Both the position numbers and the translations under genes were made by a program. The notes under the pieces were generated by a model, which made no database searches, had not been told where the DNA came from, and saw nothing but the letters and a program-made list of their open reading frames with translations. A stretch of DNA of 37,212 bases. It comes from Gammaproteobacteria bacterium. Lineage in GTDB: Bacteria; Pseudomonadota; Gammaproteobacteria; SZUA-229. This document shows positions 28,066 through 37,212 of this stretch, in pieces. The stretch covers positions 1 through 37,212 of the forward strand of contig QIDK01000096.1 in the NCBI GenBank assembly GCA_003228405.1, read 5' to 3'. Position 1 is the first letter of the stretch. The number at the start of each line of letters is the position of its first letter.

Positions 28066-28968
28066 ATGGACATTATTTTATTAAGTAAATTTAGAGGCAG
28101 ACCCTGTCGTATTCAAATTGGCAGCCCGGTACAGCTTATGTTTTTGTCCGTATTTGCAGTACTTTTTGCAGGTGCATTAGGCATGATGGGGTACTGGGTG
28201 GGGCAGTCACAGGCTTCCTCGTCCAACATCAGTTCAATACAGCAGGAAATTAAATTACAGCGACAGCTAATAGACCAGACCCGCTTTAATGCGCGCGCTG
28301 ATATCGATGCGCTGGCTGCCAGGCTAGGTGAGATTCAGGCCCATACCATGCGTTTGAATGCACTCGGTCAGAAACTGGTCACCATCGCCAAGCTTGATCG
28401 AGGCGAGTTTAGATTTGAAGATACACCGGGTTTAGGCGGCCCGGATGAGCCAAACCTTCAGGAAATGGATTTTGGAAGTGAAATAGATGCCGTGATTGCT
28501 GAGCTAGAAGACCGTGAGCAACAACTCAGTGTGCTGGAAAATATTTTAATGAGCAGTCACATGCAGGAAGAAGTCTTTCCAGAAGGGCGGCCCATAAAAC
28601 GAGGCTGGATTTCATCATACTATGGCACGCGCACCAACCCGTTTTCGGGTAAATTACAGTTTCATAAGGGTATGGACTTCGCCGCCAAGTCGGGTACTAA
28701 TATACTGGCAGTGGCCGGTGGTGTGATTACCTGGTCAAGCAAACGTTATGGCTATGGTAATTTAGTAGAAATTAATCATGGCAATGGCTATGTCACGCGC
28801 TATGGCCATAATTCAAAAAACCTGGTTGAAGTGGGTGATACAGTTAAAAAAGGTCAGGTAGTCTCTCTGATGGGTTCTACAGGGCGGTCTACCGGGCCCC
28901 ATGTGCATTTTGAAGTTCTAAAAAATGGTCGCCAGATCAATCCGCATAAGTATGTTCAAAAACGCTGA
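28066..28968 (+). CDS. LytM/M23-family peptidoglycan peptidase, membrane-anchored
   Basis: N-terminal TM, coiled coil, M23 domain (HKGMDFAAKSGTNILAVAGGVIT, YGNLVEINHGNGYVTRYGHNS, STGPHVHFEVLKNGRQINP). Confidence 0.95.
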   Translation: MDIILLSKFRGRPCRIQIGSPVQLMFLSVFAVLFAGALGMMGYWVGQSQASSSNISSIQQEIKLQRQLIDQTRFNARADIDALAARLGEIQAHTMRLNALGQKLVTIAKLDRGEFRFEDTPGLGGPDEPNLQEMDFGSEIDAVIAELEDREQQLSVLENILMSSHMQEEVFPEGRPIKRGWISSYYGTRTNPFSGKLQFHKGMDFAAKSGTNILAVAGGVITWSSKRYGYGNLVEINHGNGYVTRYGHNSKNLVEVGDTVKKGQVVSLMGSTGRSTGPHVHFEVLKNGRQINPHKYVQKR

Positions 28969-29521
28969 AAATATCCACGCAAGCGGTGAATAAGCAGTTC
29001 TGAAGCTGCTGACTACTGGCCAGCAGTGTTCAGACAGAGCCAGCCTGAGATATTGCTACGAAATACGCTTAAAAACCAAAAAACAAAGACATTTTTACCG
29101 CAAAACACGCAATTTTTTATTGTTGTGTGCCAGTTCCTTACAGGTTAAGCGAGCCCATAGATTTTTATGACCAACATGCTTTTCAGGGGGCACAATACCT
29201 GCTTAATGTTTTTGCGTTTATTTGCGGCAAAAATGCTTTTGAATTTACTGAATTTAATGGAGATAGCTCAGACACAGAGCACAAAAAGAAGCAAATTTCC
29301 CTGGTGAATATGCATAGTAACGGCTAATCCGCCTCTAAGTAGCCTAACTGAATGATATTCTACCGGGTATCATCTGGCACAAAATACCCAAAACAGTAAT
29401 TAACTCACTAATTATTGATATATATTCCTTTTTTTAGTCTCTTACCCTTAAGCCGCAAGCCTTTCTCAGGCATAATACAGCCTCATTTTATAAGCAAATA
29501 GTAAGTAATTAAGGATTCAAA

Positions 29522-32251
29522 ATGGCATCCAGTTTAGCGCGAAAAATTTTTGGCAGTCGCAATGACAGGCAGGTTAAAAAATATCGCAAAATTGTAAAAA
29601 GCATCAACAGTCTTGAGCCTGAGTTTGAAAGCTTAAGCGATGAACAGCTGGGGGCTAAAACAGCAGAATATAGAGAAAGGGTTAATCAGGGCGAATCTCT
29701 TGATGACCTACTGCCTGAAGCCTTTGCTACCGTAAGAGAGGCGAGTCGTCGGGCGCTGGGTATGCGCCACTTTGATGTGCAGTTGATCGGTGGCATCGTA
29801 CTCCATAATGGCAATATTGCAGAGATGCGAACCGGTGAGGGTAAAACCCTGGTCGCCACCCTGTCTGTTTACTTAAATACACTGTCTGCAAAAGGTGTAC
29901 ATGTCATAACGGTTAATGATTATCTGGCACAGCGTGATGCAGACTGGATGGGCAAAATCTATGCATTTCTGGGTTTAAGCACAGGTGTTGTTATTGGCAG
30001 CATGGATCACCTGTCAAAAAAACAGGCCTATGAGGCAGATATAACCTATGGCACCAATAACGAATTCGGCTTCGATTATCTGCGCGATAATATGGCCTTT
30101 AGTGTGGAAGAAAAAGTTCAACGAGAATTAAATTTCGCGGTAGTCGATGAAGTCGATTCCATTTTGATAGATGAAGCACGAACACCTTTAATTATCTCCG
30201 GCCCCACCAATGATAATTCAGAACTCTATGTAAAGTTTAATGAACTGGTAAAAGAACTGGAACAGGGTGAAGAGGCGAAATCAAAAGAAGAAGATCCCAG
30301 CGGTGATTACACCGTTGATGAAAAGAACAAACAGGTGCATATCACCGAACAGGGACATGAAAAACTAGAGATACTACTGGTTCGTGAAGGCATTCTGGAT
30401 GAAAACGACAGCCTTTACAGTGCCACCAATATTAATTTGCTGCATTATTTAAATGCATCAATACGCGCCAATGTTTTATTCCAGAGAGATGTGAGCTACA
30501 TTATTCAGGACGGTAAAATTGTTATTGTGGATGAATTTACCGGGCGCACCATGGAAGGCAGACGTTGGTCAGATGGCTTGCACCAGGCAATAGAAGCCAA
30601 AGAAGGTGTCAATATAGAAAATGAAAACCAGACCCTGGCATCAATTACCTTCCAGAATTATTTCCGGCTCTATGAAAAACTATCCGGCATGACGGGTACA
30701 GCGGATACGGAAGCCTTTGAATTTCAGTCTATTTACGGTCTTGAAGTTATGGTTATTCCAACGAATCTGGAAGTGGCAAGAAATGATTATGGCGATTTAA
30801 TTTTCCTGACTGTCGAAGAAAAATTCAATGCCATTGCAGAAGATGTAAAAGACTGTATTGATCGTAAACAGCCTGTGCTGGTCGGTACCGCATCAATTGA
30901 GGCATCAGAACATCTTTCCAGCCTGTTAAGCAAATCTGGTATTAAGCATAACGTATTAAATGCAAAGCAGCATGAGCGTGAGGCCAATATTATTGCCGAA
31001 GCAGGTGTGCCGGGCACGGTGACTATCGCAACCAATATGGCGGGTCGAGGTACTGATATTGTACTCGGTGGTAATCTCGATGTGGAGCTGGCGGAAAAAG
31101 GTGAAATATCTGCAGCAGAAAAAGAAGCCCTGGAACAGCAATGGCAGCAGCGGCATAAACAGGTACTGGAAGCCGGCGGCTTACATGTAATCGGCAGTGA
31201 ACGCCATGAATCACGGCGCATAGATAACCAGTTGCGTGGGCGCTCAGGGCGTCAGGGAGATGCGGGTTCAACCCGTTTTTATCTTTCCCTGCAGGATGAC
31301 TTAATGCGTATTTTTGCATCTGATAAAATGGCCGGTTTAATGAAAAAACTGGGTATGGAAGAAGGTGAAGCCATTGAACATCCCTGGGTATCCAGAGCCA
31401 TAGAAAATGCACAGCGCAAAGTTGAAGGGCATAACTTCGATATTCGAAAGCAACTGCTGGAGTATGATGATGTAGCCAATGATCAACGTAAGGTTGTTTA
31501 TCAACAGCGTAATGACATGATGGCAGAAACGGATTTAAGTGAAATCATAGAATCAATTCGTGCGGACGTGATTAATACAATGGTATCTGGCTTCGTGCCC
31601 CCCGGTACTCTGGAAGAACAATGGGATATTGAAGGTCTGCAAAAATCACTGGAGGAAGAAGTCGGGCAGAAATTTACTATTCAACAGTGGCTGGATGAAG
31701 ATGATCAGTTAAATGAATATTCGTTAGCAGATAAAGTTGTTGAAGAACTGGTTGCAATTTATAAGAAAAAAGAAAATATAATTGGAGCAGATGAGCTGCG
31801 CCGCTTTGAAAAATATGTTTTATTGCAGGTGTTAGATTCACACTGGAAAGAGCATCTGGCAGCGATGGATTATTTGAGACAGAGCGTTAATTTACGCGCC
31901 ATGGCTCAGAAAAATCCCAAGCAGGAATATAAGCGTGAATCATTTGAAATGTTTACTGAAATGCTGGAGCAAATAAAACAGGAACTAATGTCAACTTTAA
32001 GCAGAGTTGAAATCCGCTCTCAGGAAGAAATTGAAGCGCTGGAGAAGCAGCAGCAGATGCCAACTGACATGAATTTTGAACATGCAGAGTCATCAATGCA
32101 GGCAGAGCAAGGTGAAAAACAGTCTGCCGCTGAAGCGCAACCGGCCGCTCATCAGCCTTTTGTAAGACACGATAAAAAAATTGGGCGTAATGACCCCTGC
32201 TATTGCGGCTCAGGTAAAAAATTCAAACAGTGTCATGGAAAACTAACTTAG
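29522..32251 (+). CDS. secA: Preprotein translocase ATPase SecA
   Basis: [50 protein letters not shown]-terminal zinc motif [14 protein letters not shown]. Confidence 0.99.
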   Translation: MASSLARKIFGSRNDRQVKKYRKIVKSINSLEPEFESLSDEQLGAKTAEYRERVNQGESLDDLLPEAFATVREASRRALGMRHFDVQLIGGIVLHNGNIAEMRTGEGKTLVATLSVYLNTLSAKGVHVITVNDYLAQRDADWMGKIYAFLGLSTGVVIGSMDHLSKKQAYEADITYGTNNEFGFDYLRDNMAFSVEEKVQRELNFAVVDEVDSILIDEARTPLIISGPTNDNSELYVKFNELVKELEQGEEAKSKEEDPSGDYTVDEKNKQVHITEQGHEKLEILLVREGILDENDSLYSATNINLLHYLNASIRANVLFQRDVSYIIQDGKIVIVDEFTGRTMEGRRWSDGLHQAIEAKEGVNIENENQTLASITFQNYFRLYEKLSGMTGTADTEAFEFQSIYGLEVMVIPTNLEVARNDYGDLIFLTVEEKFNAIAEDVKDCIDRKQPVLVGTASIEASEHLSSLLSKSGIKHNVLNAKQHEREANIIAEAGVPGTVTIATNMAGRGTDIVLGGNLDVELAEKGEISAAEKEALEQQWQQRHKQVLEAGGLHVIGSERHESRRIDNQLRGRSGRQGDAGSTRFYLSLQDDLMRIFASDKMAGLMKKLGMEEGEAIEHPWVSRAIENAQRKVEGHNFDIRKQLLEYDDVANDQRKVVYQQRNDMMAETDLSEIIESIRADVINTMVSGFVPPGTLEEQWDIEGLQKSLEEEVGQKFTIQQWLDEDDQLNEYSLADKVVEELVAIYKKKENIIGADELRRFEKYVLLQVLDSHWKEHLAAMDYLRQSVNLRAMAQKNPKQEYKRESFEMFTEMLEQIKQELMSTLSRVEIRSQEEIEALEKQQQMPTDMNFEHAESSMQAEQGEKQSAAEAQPAAHQPFVRHDKKIGRNDPCYCGSGKKFKQCHGKLT

Positions 32252-32252
32252 A

Positions 32253-33467
32253 ATGGCGGTTAATCTGCTGGAACCTGATTTACTTTTAGCGGTAAAAGGG
32301 ATTCGCCTGGCATCTATCGCGGCAGGCATTAAAAAAAGTCAGGAGAATGATTTAGTATTAATTCAAATGTCAGAAAATAGCCAGTGCGCTGCCGTATTTA
32401 CACAAAATTTATTTTGCGCTGCACCCGTCACCATTGCCAGGGAACATCTGCAACTACAGGCACCCAGATATCTACTGATTAATTCTGGAAATGCAAATGC
32501 AGGTACAGGTGAACAGGGTTTGCGTGATGCAAATAAATGCTGCGAACTGCTTGCAAAACAGGCTGGCTGTCAGGCAAAAGAAGTGCTGCCTTTTTCTACC
32601 GGAGTAATTGGAGAAAACCTGCCAGTAAATAATATTGAAAATTCCATGGCTTCCCTGTATCAGCAGTTAGCAGACGATAACTGGATTAATGCAGGCCGCG
32701 GCATTATGACCACAGATACAAAACTAAAAGGTATCTCACGGCAGATTAAATTGCAGGGTAAAGTGGTAACGGTCACCGGTGTGGCAAAAGGCGCGGGTAT
32801 GATTCAGCCAGATATGGCAACCATGCTCAGCTTTATAGCAACAGATGCTGCAATTAGTAAACAACTCCTGCAACAATGTTTAATAGCCGCTGTTAATAAT
32901 TCATTTAATGCCATTACCGTTGATAGTGATACATCAACTAATGATGCCTGTGTATTAATAGCCACCGGCCAGGCAGGAAATGAACCGATTACCCTGAACA
33001 GTGAAAATTACCAGCAACTGGCACAGCTTATTAATGAAGTTTGTCTGTATCTGGCCCAGGCGATTATTCGTGATGCAGAAGGTGCAACTAAATTTGTTGA
33101 ATTGCAGGTAAATACAGCCAGGTCGGTTGACGATGCGCGTCAGGTTGCCTACACAGTTGCCCATTCTCCATTAGTGAAAACAGCCCTGTTTGCCAGTGAT
33201 CCCAACTGGGGCAGAATTCTGGCCGCTGTAGGTAGAGCCGGCGTGGATTTTGATATTAATAAAATTCAGATTTACCTGAATGATATCTGCATTGTTTCAA
33301 AGGGCGGACGAGATTCTGCTTACACAGAAGAGCAGGGGCAAAAAATAATGCAGCAACAGGAAATCACCATTCGTATTGAGATGCAAACAGGTGAGCACTC
33401 CGCCTGTATCTGGACCAGTGATTTATCTTACGATTACGTTAAAATTAATTCTGAATATAGAAGTTAA
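32253..33467 (+). CDS. argJ: Glutamate N-acetyltransferase / N-acetylglutamate synthase ArgJ
   Basis: SGNANAGTG, KGAGMIQPDMATML (self-cleavage motif), SDPNWGRILAAVGRAG. Confidence 0.97.
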   Translation: MAVNLLEPDLLLAVKGIRLASIAAGIKKSQENDLVLIQMSENSQCAAVFTQNLFCAAPVTIAREHLQLQAPRYLLINSGNANAGTGEQGLRDANKCCELLAKQAGCQAKEVLPFSTGVIGENLPVNNIENSMASLYQQLADDNWINAGRGIMTTDTKLKGISRQIKLQGKVVTVTGVAKGAGMIQPDMATMLSFIATDAAISKQLLQQCLIAAVNNSFNAITVDSDTSTNDACVLIATGQAGNEPITLNSENYQQLAQLINEVCLYLAQAIIRDAEGATKFVELQVNTARSVDDARQVAYTVAHSPLVKTALFASDPNWGRILAAVGRAGVDFDINKIQIYLNDICIVSKGGRDSAYTEEQGQKIMQQQEITIRIEMQTGEHSACIWTSDLSYDYVKINSEYRS

Positions 33468-33512
33468 AGACCCGGCTGGATCCACTGTGCTGGACCCAGT
33501 CTGCGAGATATT

Positions 33513-34463
33513 ATGTCTGCTCTAGTTCATGTTGCAGTTGCCATTATTACCAACCCACAAGATCAGGTTTTAATATCGCTTCGCTCTAAAGATGTGCATC
33601 AGGGCGATTTATGGGAATTTCCCGGTGGCAAGCTAGAGCAGGGTGAATCAGTTTACGACGCATTAAAACGTGAAATTTATGAAGAACTCAATATCACGGT
33701 TCTTAAAGCCCGCCCTTTTAAAACCATTCAATATAAATACCCGCATAGTGACGTGCTTTTAGATATCTGGATGGTAGAGTCATTTAGTGGTAAACCCGAA
33801 TCTGCTGAAGGCCAGCCGATAAAATGGCAGAATATTAATCAGTTAAATGTTAATGAATTTCCTGCAGCCAATCGTGCAATTATTCAATCGCTGATATTGC
33901 CTGATAAATATATGATTACAGGTTCATTTGAAAATCAGGATGATTTTGAATCACGTCTTAAATGCAGTTTACAGGATGGGATATCACTGCTGCAGTTAAG
34001 ATGTAAAAATCTACCCGCTGAAGCATATAAGCCGCTAGCGATTAGAGCTAAATCTATCTGTAAAAAATACAGAGCTAAACTTCTATTGAACACAGAGCTG
34101 CAGATATTTCAGGAAATTGGTGCAGATGGCCTGCATTTAAGTAGCCAGTTTTTGCATTCGTTCAGTGCTCGACCCGTTGCAGATTCCATATTGCTTTCCG
34201 TGTCCTGTCATACTGAGGCAGATATTCAACAGGCCAGACAGCTAAAAGCCGATATCCTGTTATTATCGCCGGTTAAAGAAACCCGAAGTCATGCTGGAGT
34301 TAAAGGTATTGGCTGGGAAAAATTTTCTGCATTAACGTCAAATAGTGATGCACCTGTATATGCTTTAGGCGGAATGGCTGAGCAGGATCTGGCAGATGCA
34401 AAAGCTGCAGGTGCTCAGGGTGTTGCCGCCATTTCAAGTTTCTGGAGAAAGGCACAAAAGTGA
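33513..34463 (+). CDS. Nudix hydrolase fused to a thiamine-phosphate-synthase-like domain
   Basis: Nudix box GGKLEQGESVYDALKREIYEEL, then a ThiE-like barrel (LLQLRCKNL, GADGLHLSS, VSCHTEADI, APVYALGGM). Confidence 0.93.
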   Translation: MSALVHVAVAIITNPQDQVLISLRSKDVHQGDLWEFPGGKLEQGESVYDALKREIYEELNITVLKARPFKTIQYKYPHSDVLLDIWMVESFSGKPESAEGQPIKWQNINQLNVNEFPAANRAIIQSLILPDKYMITGSFENQDDFESRLKCSLQDGISLLQLRCKNLPAEAYKPLAIRAKSICKKYRAKLLLNTELQIFQEIGADGLHLSSQFLHSFSARPVADSILLSVSCHTEADIQQARQLKADILLLSPVKETRSHAGVKGIGWEKFSALTSNSDAPVYALGGMAEQDLADAKAAGAQGVAAISSFWRKAQK

Positions 34464-34900
34464 AAGCAGGCATTATTCTTATCTTCATAATTATTGTATC
34501 TTATGGAGTGGGGCAATGGTTAAGTCAGAAAGATCAACCTGTAAATAATGCAAGGATATTTAAATCATCCTGTGATCCGGCAAAAACAGCATGCAATATA
34601 AAACATGCGGGGTTTGAATACTCAGTTGAGCTTATTAAGGCATCATCACTCACCCCGTTTGATGTGGTTGTAAAAATGAATAATTCACATGCAGATGCAA
34701 TAGACATTACATTTGATATGGATGGAATGGATATGGGATATAGCCGATACCCTTTAATAAAAGAAAAATCGAACTGGAAAGTCAGGGTTATTTTACCCGT
34801 GTGTTCATTCGGCAGGAGTGACTGGATATTAAGCGTAAAAATAAAAACCAAACATAAAATCAGTGTAGCTAAATTTAACTTTTCTCCAGCCAGTCAGTAA
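34460..34900 (+). CDS. Uncharacterised membrane-anchored periplasmic protein with Met/Cys motif
   Basis: N-terminal TM, CDPAKTAC, FDMDGMDMGYSRYPL, LPVCSFGRSDW; overlaps the end of the Nudix-ThiE gene. Confidence 0.8.
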   Translation: MKAGIILIFIIIVSYGVGQWLSQKDQPVNNARIFKSSCDPAKTACNIKHAGFEYSVELIKASSLTPFDVVVKMNNSHADAIDITFDMDGMDMGYSRYPLIKEKSNWKVRVILPVCSFGRSDWILSVKIKTKHKISVAKFNFSPASQ

Positions 34901-34942
34901 AAATTAGATGGAATTTACTGGCTGAAGTAGCTGATCTAATTT
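34887..34942. other. Overlapping, mutually exclusive hairpins between convergent genes
   Basis: Hairpin 1: CAGCC(AGTC)AGTAAA / TTTACTGGCTG (34887-34924). Hairpin 2: AAATTAGAT / ATCTAATTT (34901-34909 / 34934-34942). Confidence 0.5.
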
Positions 34943-34990
34943 AGATATTATTAGGCAGTGGTATTTGCCTGATTTTGCAATAAAAATTTC

Positions 34991-35761
34991 CTATAAAATA
35001 CAGCAGGCCAGCTTAAATTCAACTTTTTTCTTATCCTGTTCCGGCCTGTCGGCAAGGTCACCGGCTATTAGAAAACGTATTGTAAAGCGGTGCTTACCTG
35101 CGCTAATTTCAGGAAACACAGGGGTATCATCAGGCAATAAAACACGTATCATTAAACAGCTTAAGTTAGTATCAAGACTTTTCTGATAAAATCCATCTTC
35201 AGCTATTTCATCTATTGTATCCGTGCTATCTCGAATAACCTGCAAGATTAAGTTTATTGTTTTATTCAGGGTTGCAAAGGGCGCAAACCATTCCAGCAAA
35301 GTTTCATGGCGTTTTTCGTAGGCCTGCTTTAGCCAGTGTGCGTAAACGGGTAAATCAAATTCGCATAGACCCCCGGGCATGCTCAGGCGCTGGCGTATAG
35401 AATTAAGTAATTCATTTTTCTGTAATTCTTGGCCAATGTTACCGTCAATATCATGAAGTTCGTCAAGGCAGACTTTTTGTTCGCTTATAATATGGGTTAA
35501 TTTACCGTGATTAATGCCGGGAATTTCTACGAATGACTGTAAGTTTGTATTCTGTCGCTCAAGTTCTTTTATGGTTTCACGTTTAATATCACCCCGCCCC
35601 AGCATACTCTGAATGTCGAGTATTACCTTTACCGCGCTCTGGGTATCGCATTCGGATTTATGCTTTAAATGTTGATGAAACTGATTAAATAAATGTTCAA
35701 GTCGTAGAAATGTACGGACATGTTCATTCATGGGTTGTTCAAAAATAATCTGTTTAGGCAT
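34991..35761 (-). CDS. zapD: Cell division protein ZapD
   Basis: IIFEQPMNEHVRTFLRLEHLFNQF, MPGGLCEFDLPVYAHWL; upstream of coaE and pilD relatives in the usual arrangement. Confidence 0.95.
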   Translation of the reverse strand: MPKQIIFEQPMNEHVRTFLRLEHLFNQFHQHLKHKSECDTQSAVKVILDIQSMLGRGDIKRETIKELERQNTNLQSFVEIPGINHGKLTHIISEQKVCLDELHDIDGNIGQELQKNELLNSIRQRLSMPGGLCEFDLPVYAHWLKQAYEKRHETLLEWFAPFATLNKTINLILQVIRDSTDTIDEIAEDGFYQKSLDTNLSCLMIRVLLPDDTPVFPEISAGKHRFTIRFLIAGDLADRPEQDKKKVEFKLACCIL

Positions 35762-35878
35762 GCTTGTCTGGGAACTGAGTAAAAACAGCGCTATTTTGGC
35801 ATAAAATCATGCTAAACATAAGCCCTGAATGCTATTGTGCTGTGTACGGGCGGGTAAAAAATAATTAAACAGAGATAT

Positions 35879-36472
35879 TTATGACGCCATATTTAAAAAT
35901 TTGCTATGTAACAGATTGACCTGGGCTTCTAACGAGTTTATATCATGTGTATTATCAATGACATCATCCGCGGCTGCAATTCTCTGTTCACGGCTTACCT
36001 GTGAGCTAATTATAGACTCGATCTCAGGCAGGCTGCGCTGATCACGACTTAGGGTGCGATCTATTTGCTGCTGTTTATCACAGTCAATCACTAACACTTT
36101 GTTATATTGGTTCTGTTGAGATGTTTCAATTAATAATGGAATAGCAATAATGACATAAGCTGATGATAGTCTGGATAGCTGTTCGCTTACGCATTGTCTT
36201 ATTCTGGGATGCAATATGGATTCTAAAGATAAGCGGTTTTGTTGATTAGTAAATGTTTTTCTGGCTAAAGCCTTTCTATCCAGCGAGCCATCGGCTAATA
36301 AAATAGCATCTCCAAAACAGGCGATGATTTCTTCAAGTGCGGGTTGCCCAGGTTCAACTAATTCACGGGCAATATTATCAGTATCAATAATGGGAATGCC
36401 AAGTGCAGAGAACAGTTTGCAGACGGTGGATTTTCCACAACCTATGCCTCCGGTTAAGGCAATGGTATACAT
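35879..36472 (-). CDS. coaE: Dephospho-CoA kinase
   Basis: IALTGGIGCGKSTVCKLFSALGIPIIDTDNIARELVEPG, DCDKQQQIDRTLSRD. Confidence 0.97.
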   Translation of the reverse strand: MYTIALTGGIGCGKSTVCKLFSALGIPIIDTDNIARELVEPGQPALEEIIACFGDAILLADGSLDRKALARKTFTNQQNRLSLESILHPRIRQCVSEQLSRLSSAYVIIAIPLLIETSQQNQYNKVLVIDCDKQQQIDRTLSRDQRSLPEIESIISSQVSREQRIAAADDVIDNTHDINSLEAQVNLLHSKFLNMAS

Positions 36473-36474
36473 TG

Positions 36475-37212
36475 TTAAATATTTAACCAGAGACGATTAA
36501 TATCCGCACCCCAGATAAATGCAATCCAGCCGGCAATGGCCAGATAGGGGCCGAAGGGTATGGGCACGCTTTTATCATGTTTACTAATTATCATCATGCC
36601 AATGCCAATCAGCGCACCCACCAGTGAGGATAATAAAATAATCTGAGGCAACATCTGCCAGCCCAGCCAGGCACCCAGGGCTGCGAGTAATTTAAAATCA
36701 CCATAGCCCATGCCTTCCTTGCCGGTAAGCTTTTTAAAAATTTTATAAATTGACCACAGAATAAGATAACCCGCCACCGCACCAATTACCGATGATTTAA
36801 GGTCGGTATACAGGCTGGATGTGTTCACTAGAATACCAAGCCAGAGTAATGGTAATGTAATATTGTCGGGTAACAACTGTGTTTTTGCATCAATCACAGT
36901 GAGCGCAATCAGTGCCCAGGTGATTATCAGGCCAAACAGGGTTTCTAAACTGACGCCAAATTTAACAGCGATCAGCGCAGATAAAATGGCAGTGACGGTT
37001 TCAATAATCGGATATTGAGCAGAAATATGCGTGCCACAGGAAGAGCAGCTGCCACGTAAGAACAGATAACTGATAACCGGAATATTTTCCCAGACGCGAA
37101 TTTTATGGCCGCAATCAGGGCAGCTGGATCCCGGTTTTGAAAGGTTAACGATGTCAGTTGCTTTTTTATCAGGCTCCAGCTGCAGAAAGTTTTTGCAGTC
37201 AGTGCGCCATTC
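36475..37212 (-). CDS. pilD: Type IV prepilin peptidase PilD, N-terminus beyond the window edge
   Basis: The reverse-strand frame stays open to the edge: CPDCGHKIRVWENIPVISYLFLRGSCSSCGTHISAQYPIIE..., then IDAKTQLLPD and GMGYGDFKLLAALGAWLG. The track shows only the C-terminal 140 aa. Confidence 0.95.
   Translation of the reverse strand, partial: EWRTDCKNFLQLEPDKKATDIVNLSKPGSSCPDCGHKIRVWENIPVISYLFLRGSCSSCGTHISAQYPIIETVTAILSALIAVKFGVSLETLFGLIITWALIALTVIDAKTQLLPDNITLPLLWLGILVNTSSLYTDLKSSVIGAVAGYLILWSIYKIFKKLTGKEGMGYGDFKLLAALGAWLGWQMLPQIILLSSLVGALIGIGMMIISKHDKSVPIPFGPYLAIAGWIAFIWGADINRLWLNI

Noticed and set aside
29127-29327. 66-aa plus-strand ORF in the secA leader
   Set aside because: No signal peptide, TM segment or family resemblance; the overlapping 46-aa frame is the better, though still weak, candidate.
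30787-31479. Minus-strand ORFs (144, 129, 66, 66 aa) antisense to secA
   Set aside because: Shadow ORFs with biased composition inside a strongly supported gene.
33513-34463. Nudix-ThiE fusion as a novel architecture
   Set aside because: This fusion is a known gammaproteobacterial arrangement, so it is listed only as a feature.
1-37212. CRISPR arrays, tRNA genes, transposases, phage or defence genes
   Set aside because: None seen by reading; the short repeats present are inverted-repeat intergenic elements, not evenly spaced direct repeats with unique spacers.

Overview
This window is a gammaproteobacterial chromosome segment built around a complete division and cell-wall (dcw) cluster: mraZ-rsmH-ftsL-ftsI-murE-murF-mraY-murD-ftsW-murG-murC-murB-ddl-ftsQ-ftsA-ftsZ-lpxC (8184-26914, all + strand). 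Upstream are a GlcD-like FAD oxidase, a DiaA/GmhA-like SIS protein, yraN and lpoA (all -), then rsmI (+), two tandem uncharacterised paralogues, and the RNase P RNA gene rnpB. Downstream are dciA/DUF721 (-), a LytM/M23 peptidase, secA, argJ, a Nudix-ThiE fusion and a small membrane-anchored unknown (+), then zapD, coaE and a truncated pilD (-). The coding content is mostly ordinary. The less ordinary material is (a) the two paralogues between rsmI and rnpB, with three aligned Cys and structured upstream regions, including a co-axial nested inverted repeat at 6491-6559; (b) several intergenic repeat families with internal hairpins that covary between copies, including a ~117-bp palindromic element beside rnpB with a diverged half copy after lpxC; (c) a cluster of three different repeats between the convergent lpxC and dciA genes; and (d) a clear promoter plus three 10-bp-phased TGGG boxes (MraZ operator) upstream of mraZ. 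No CRISPR array, tRNA, transposase or phage gene was seen. All assignments come from reading the sequence and from family knowledge; no searches were run.
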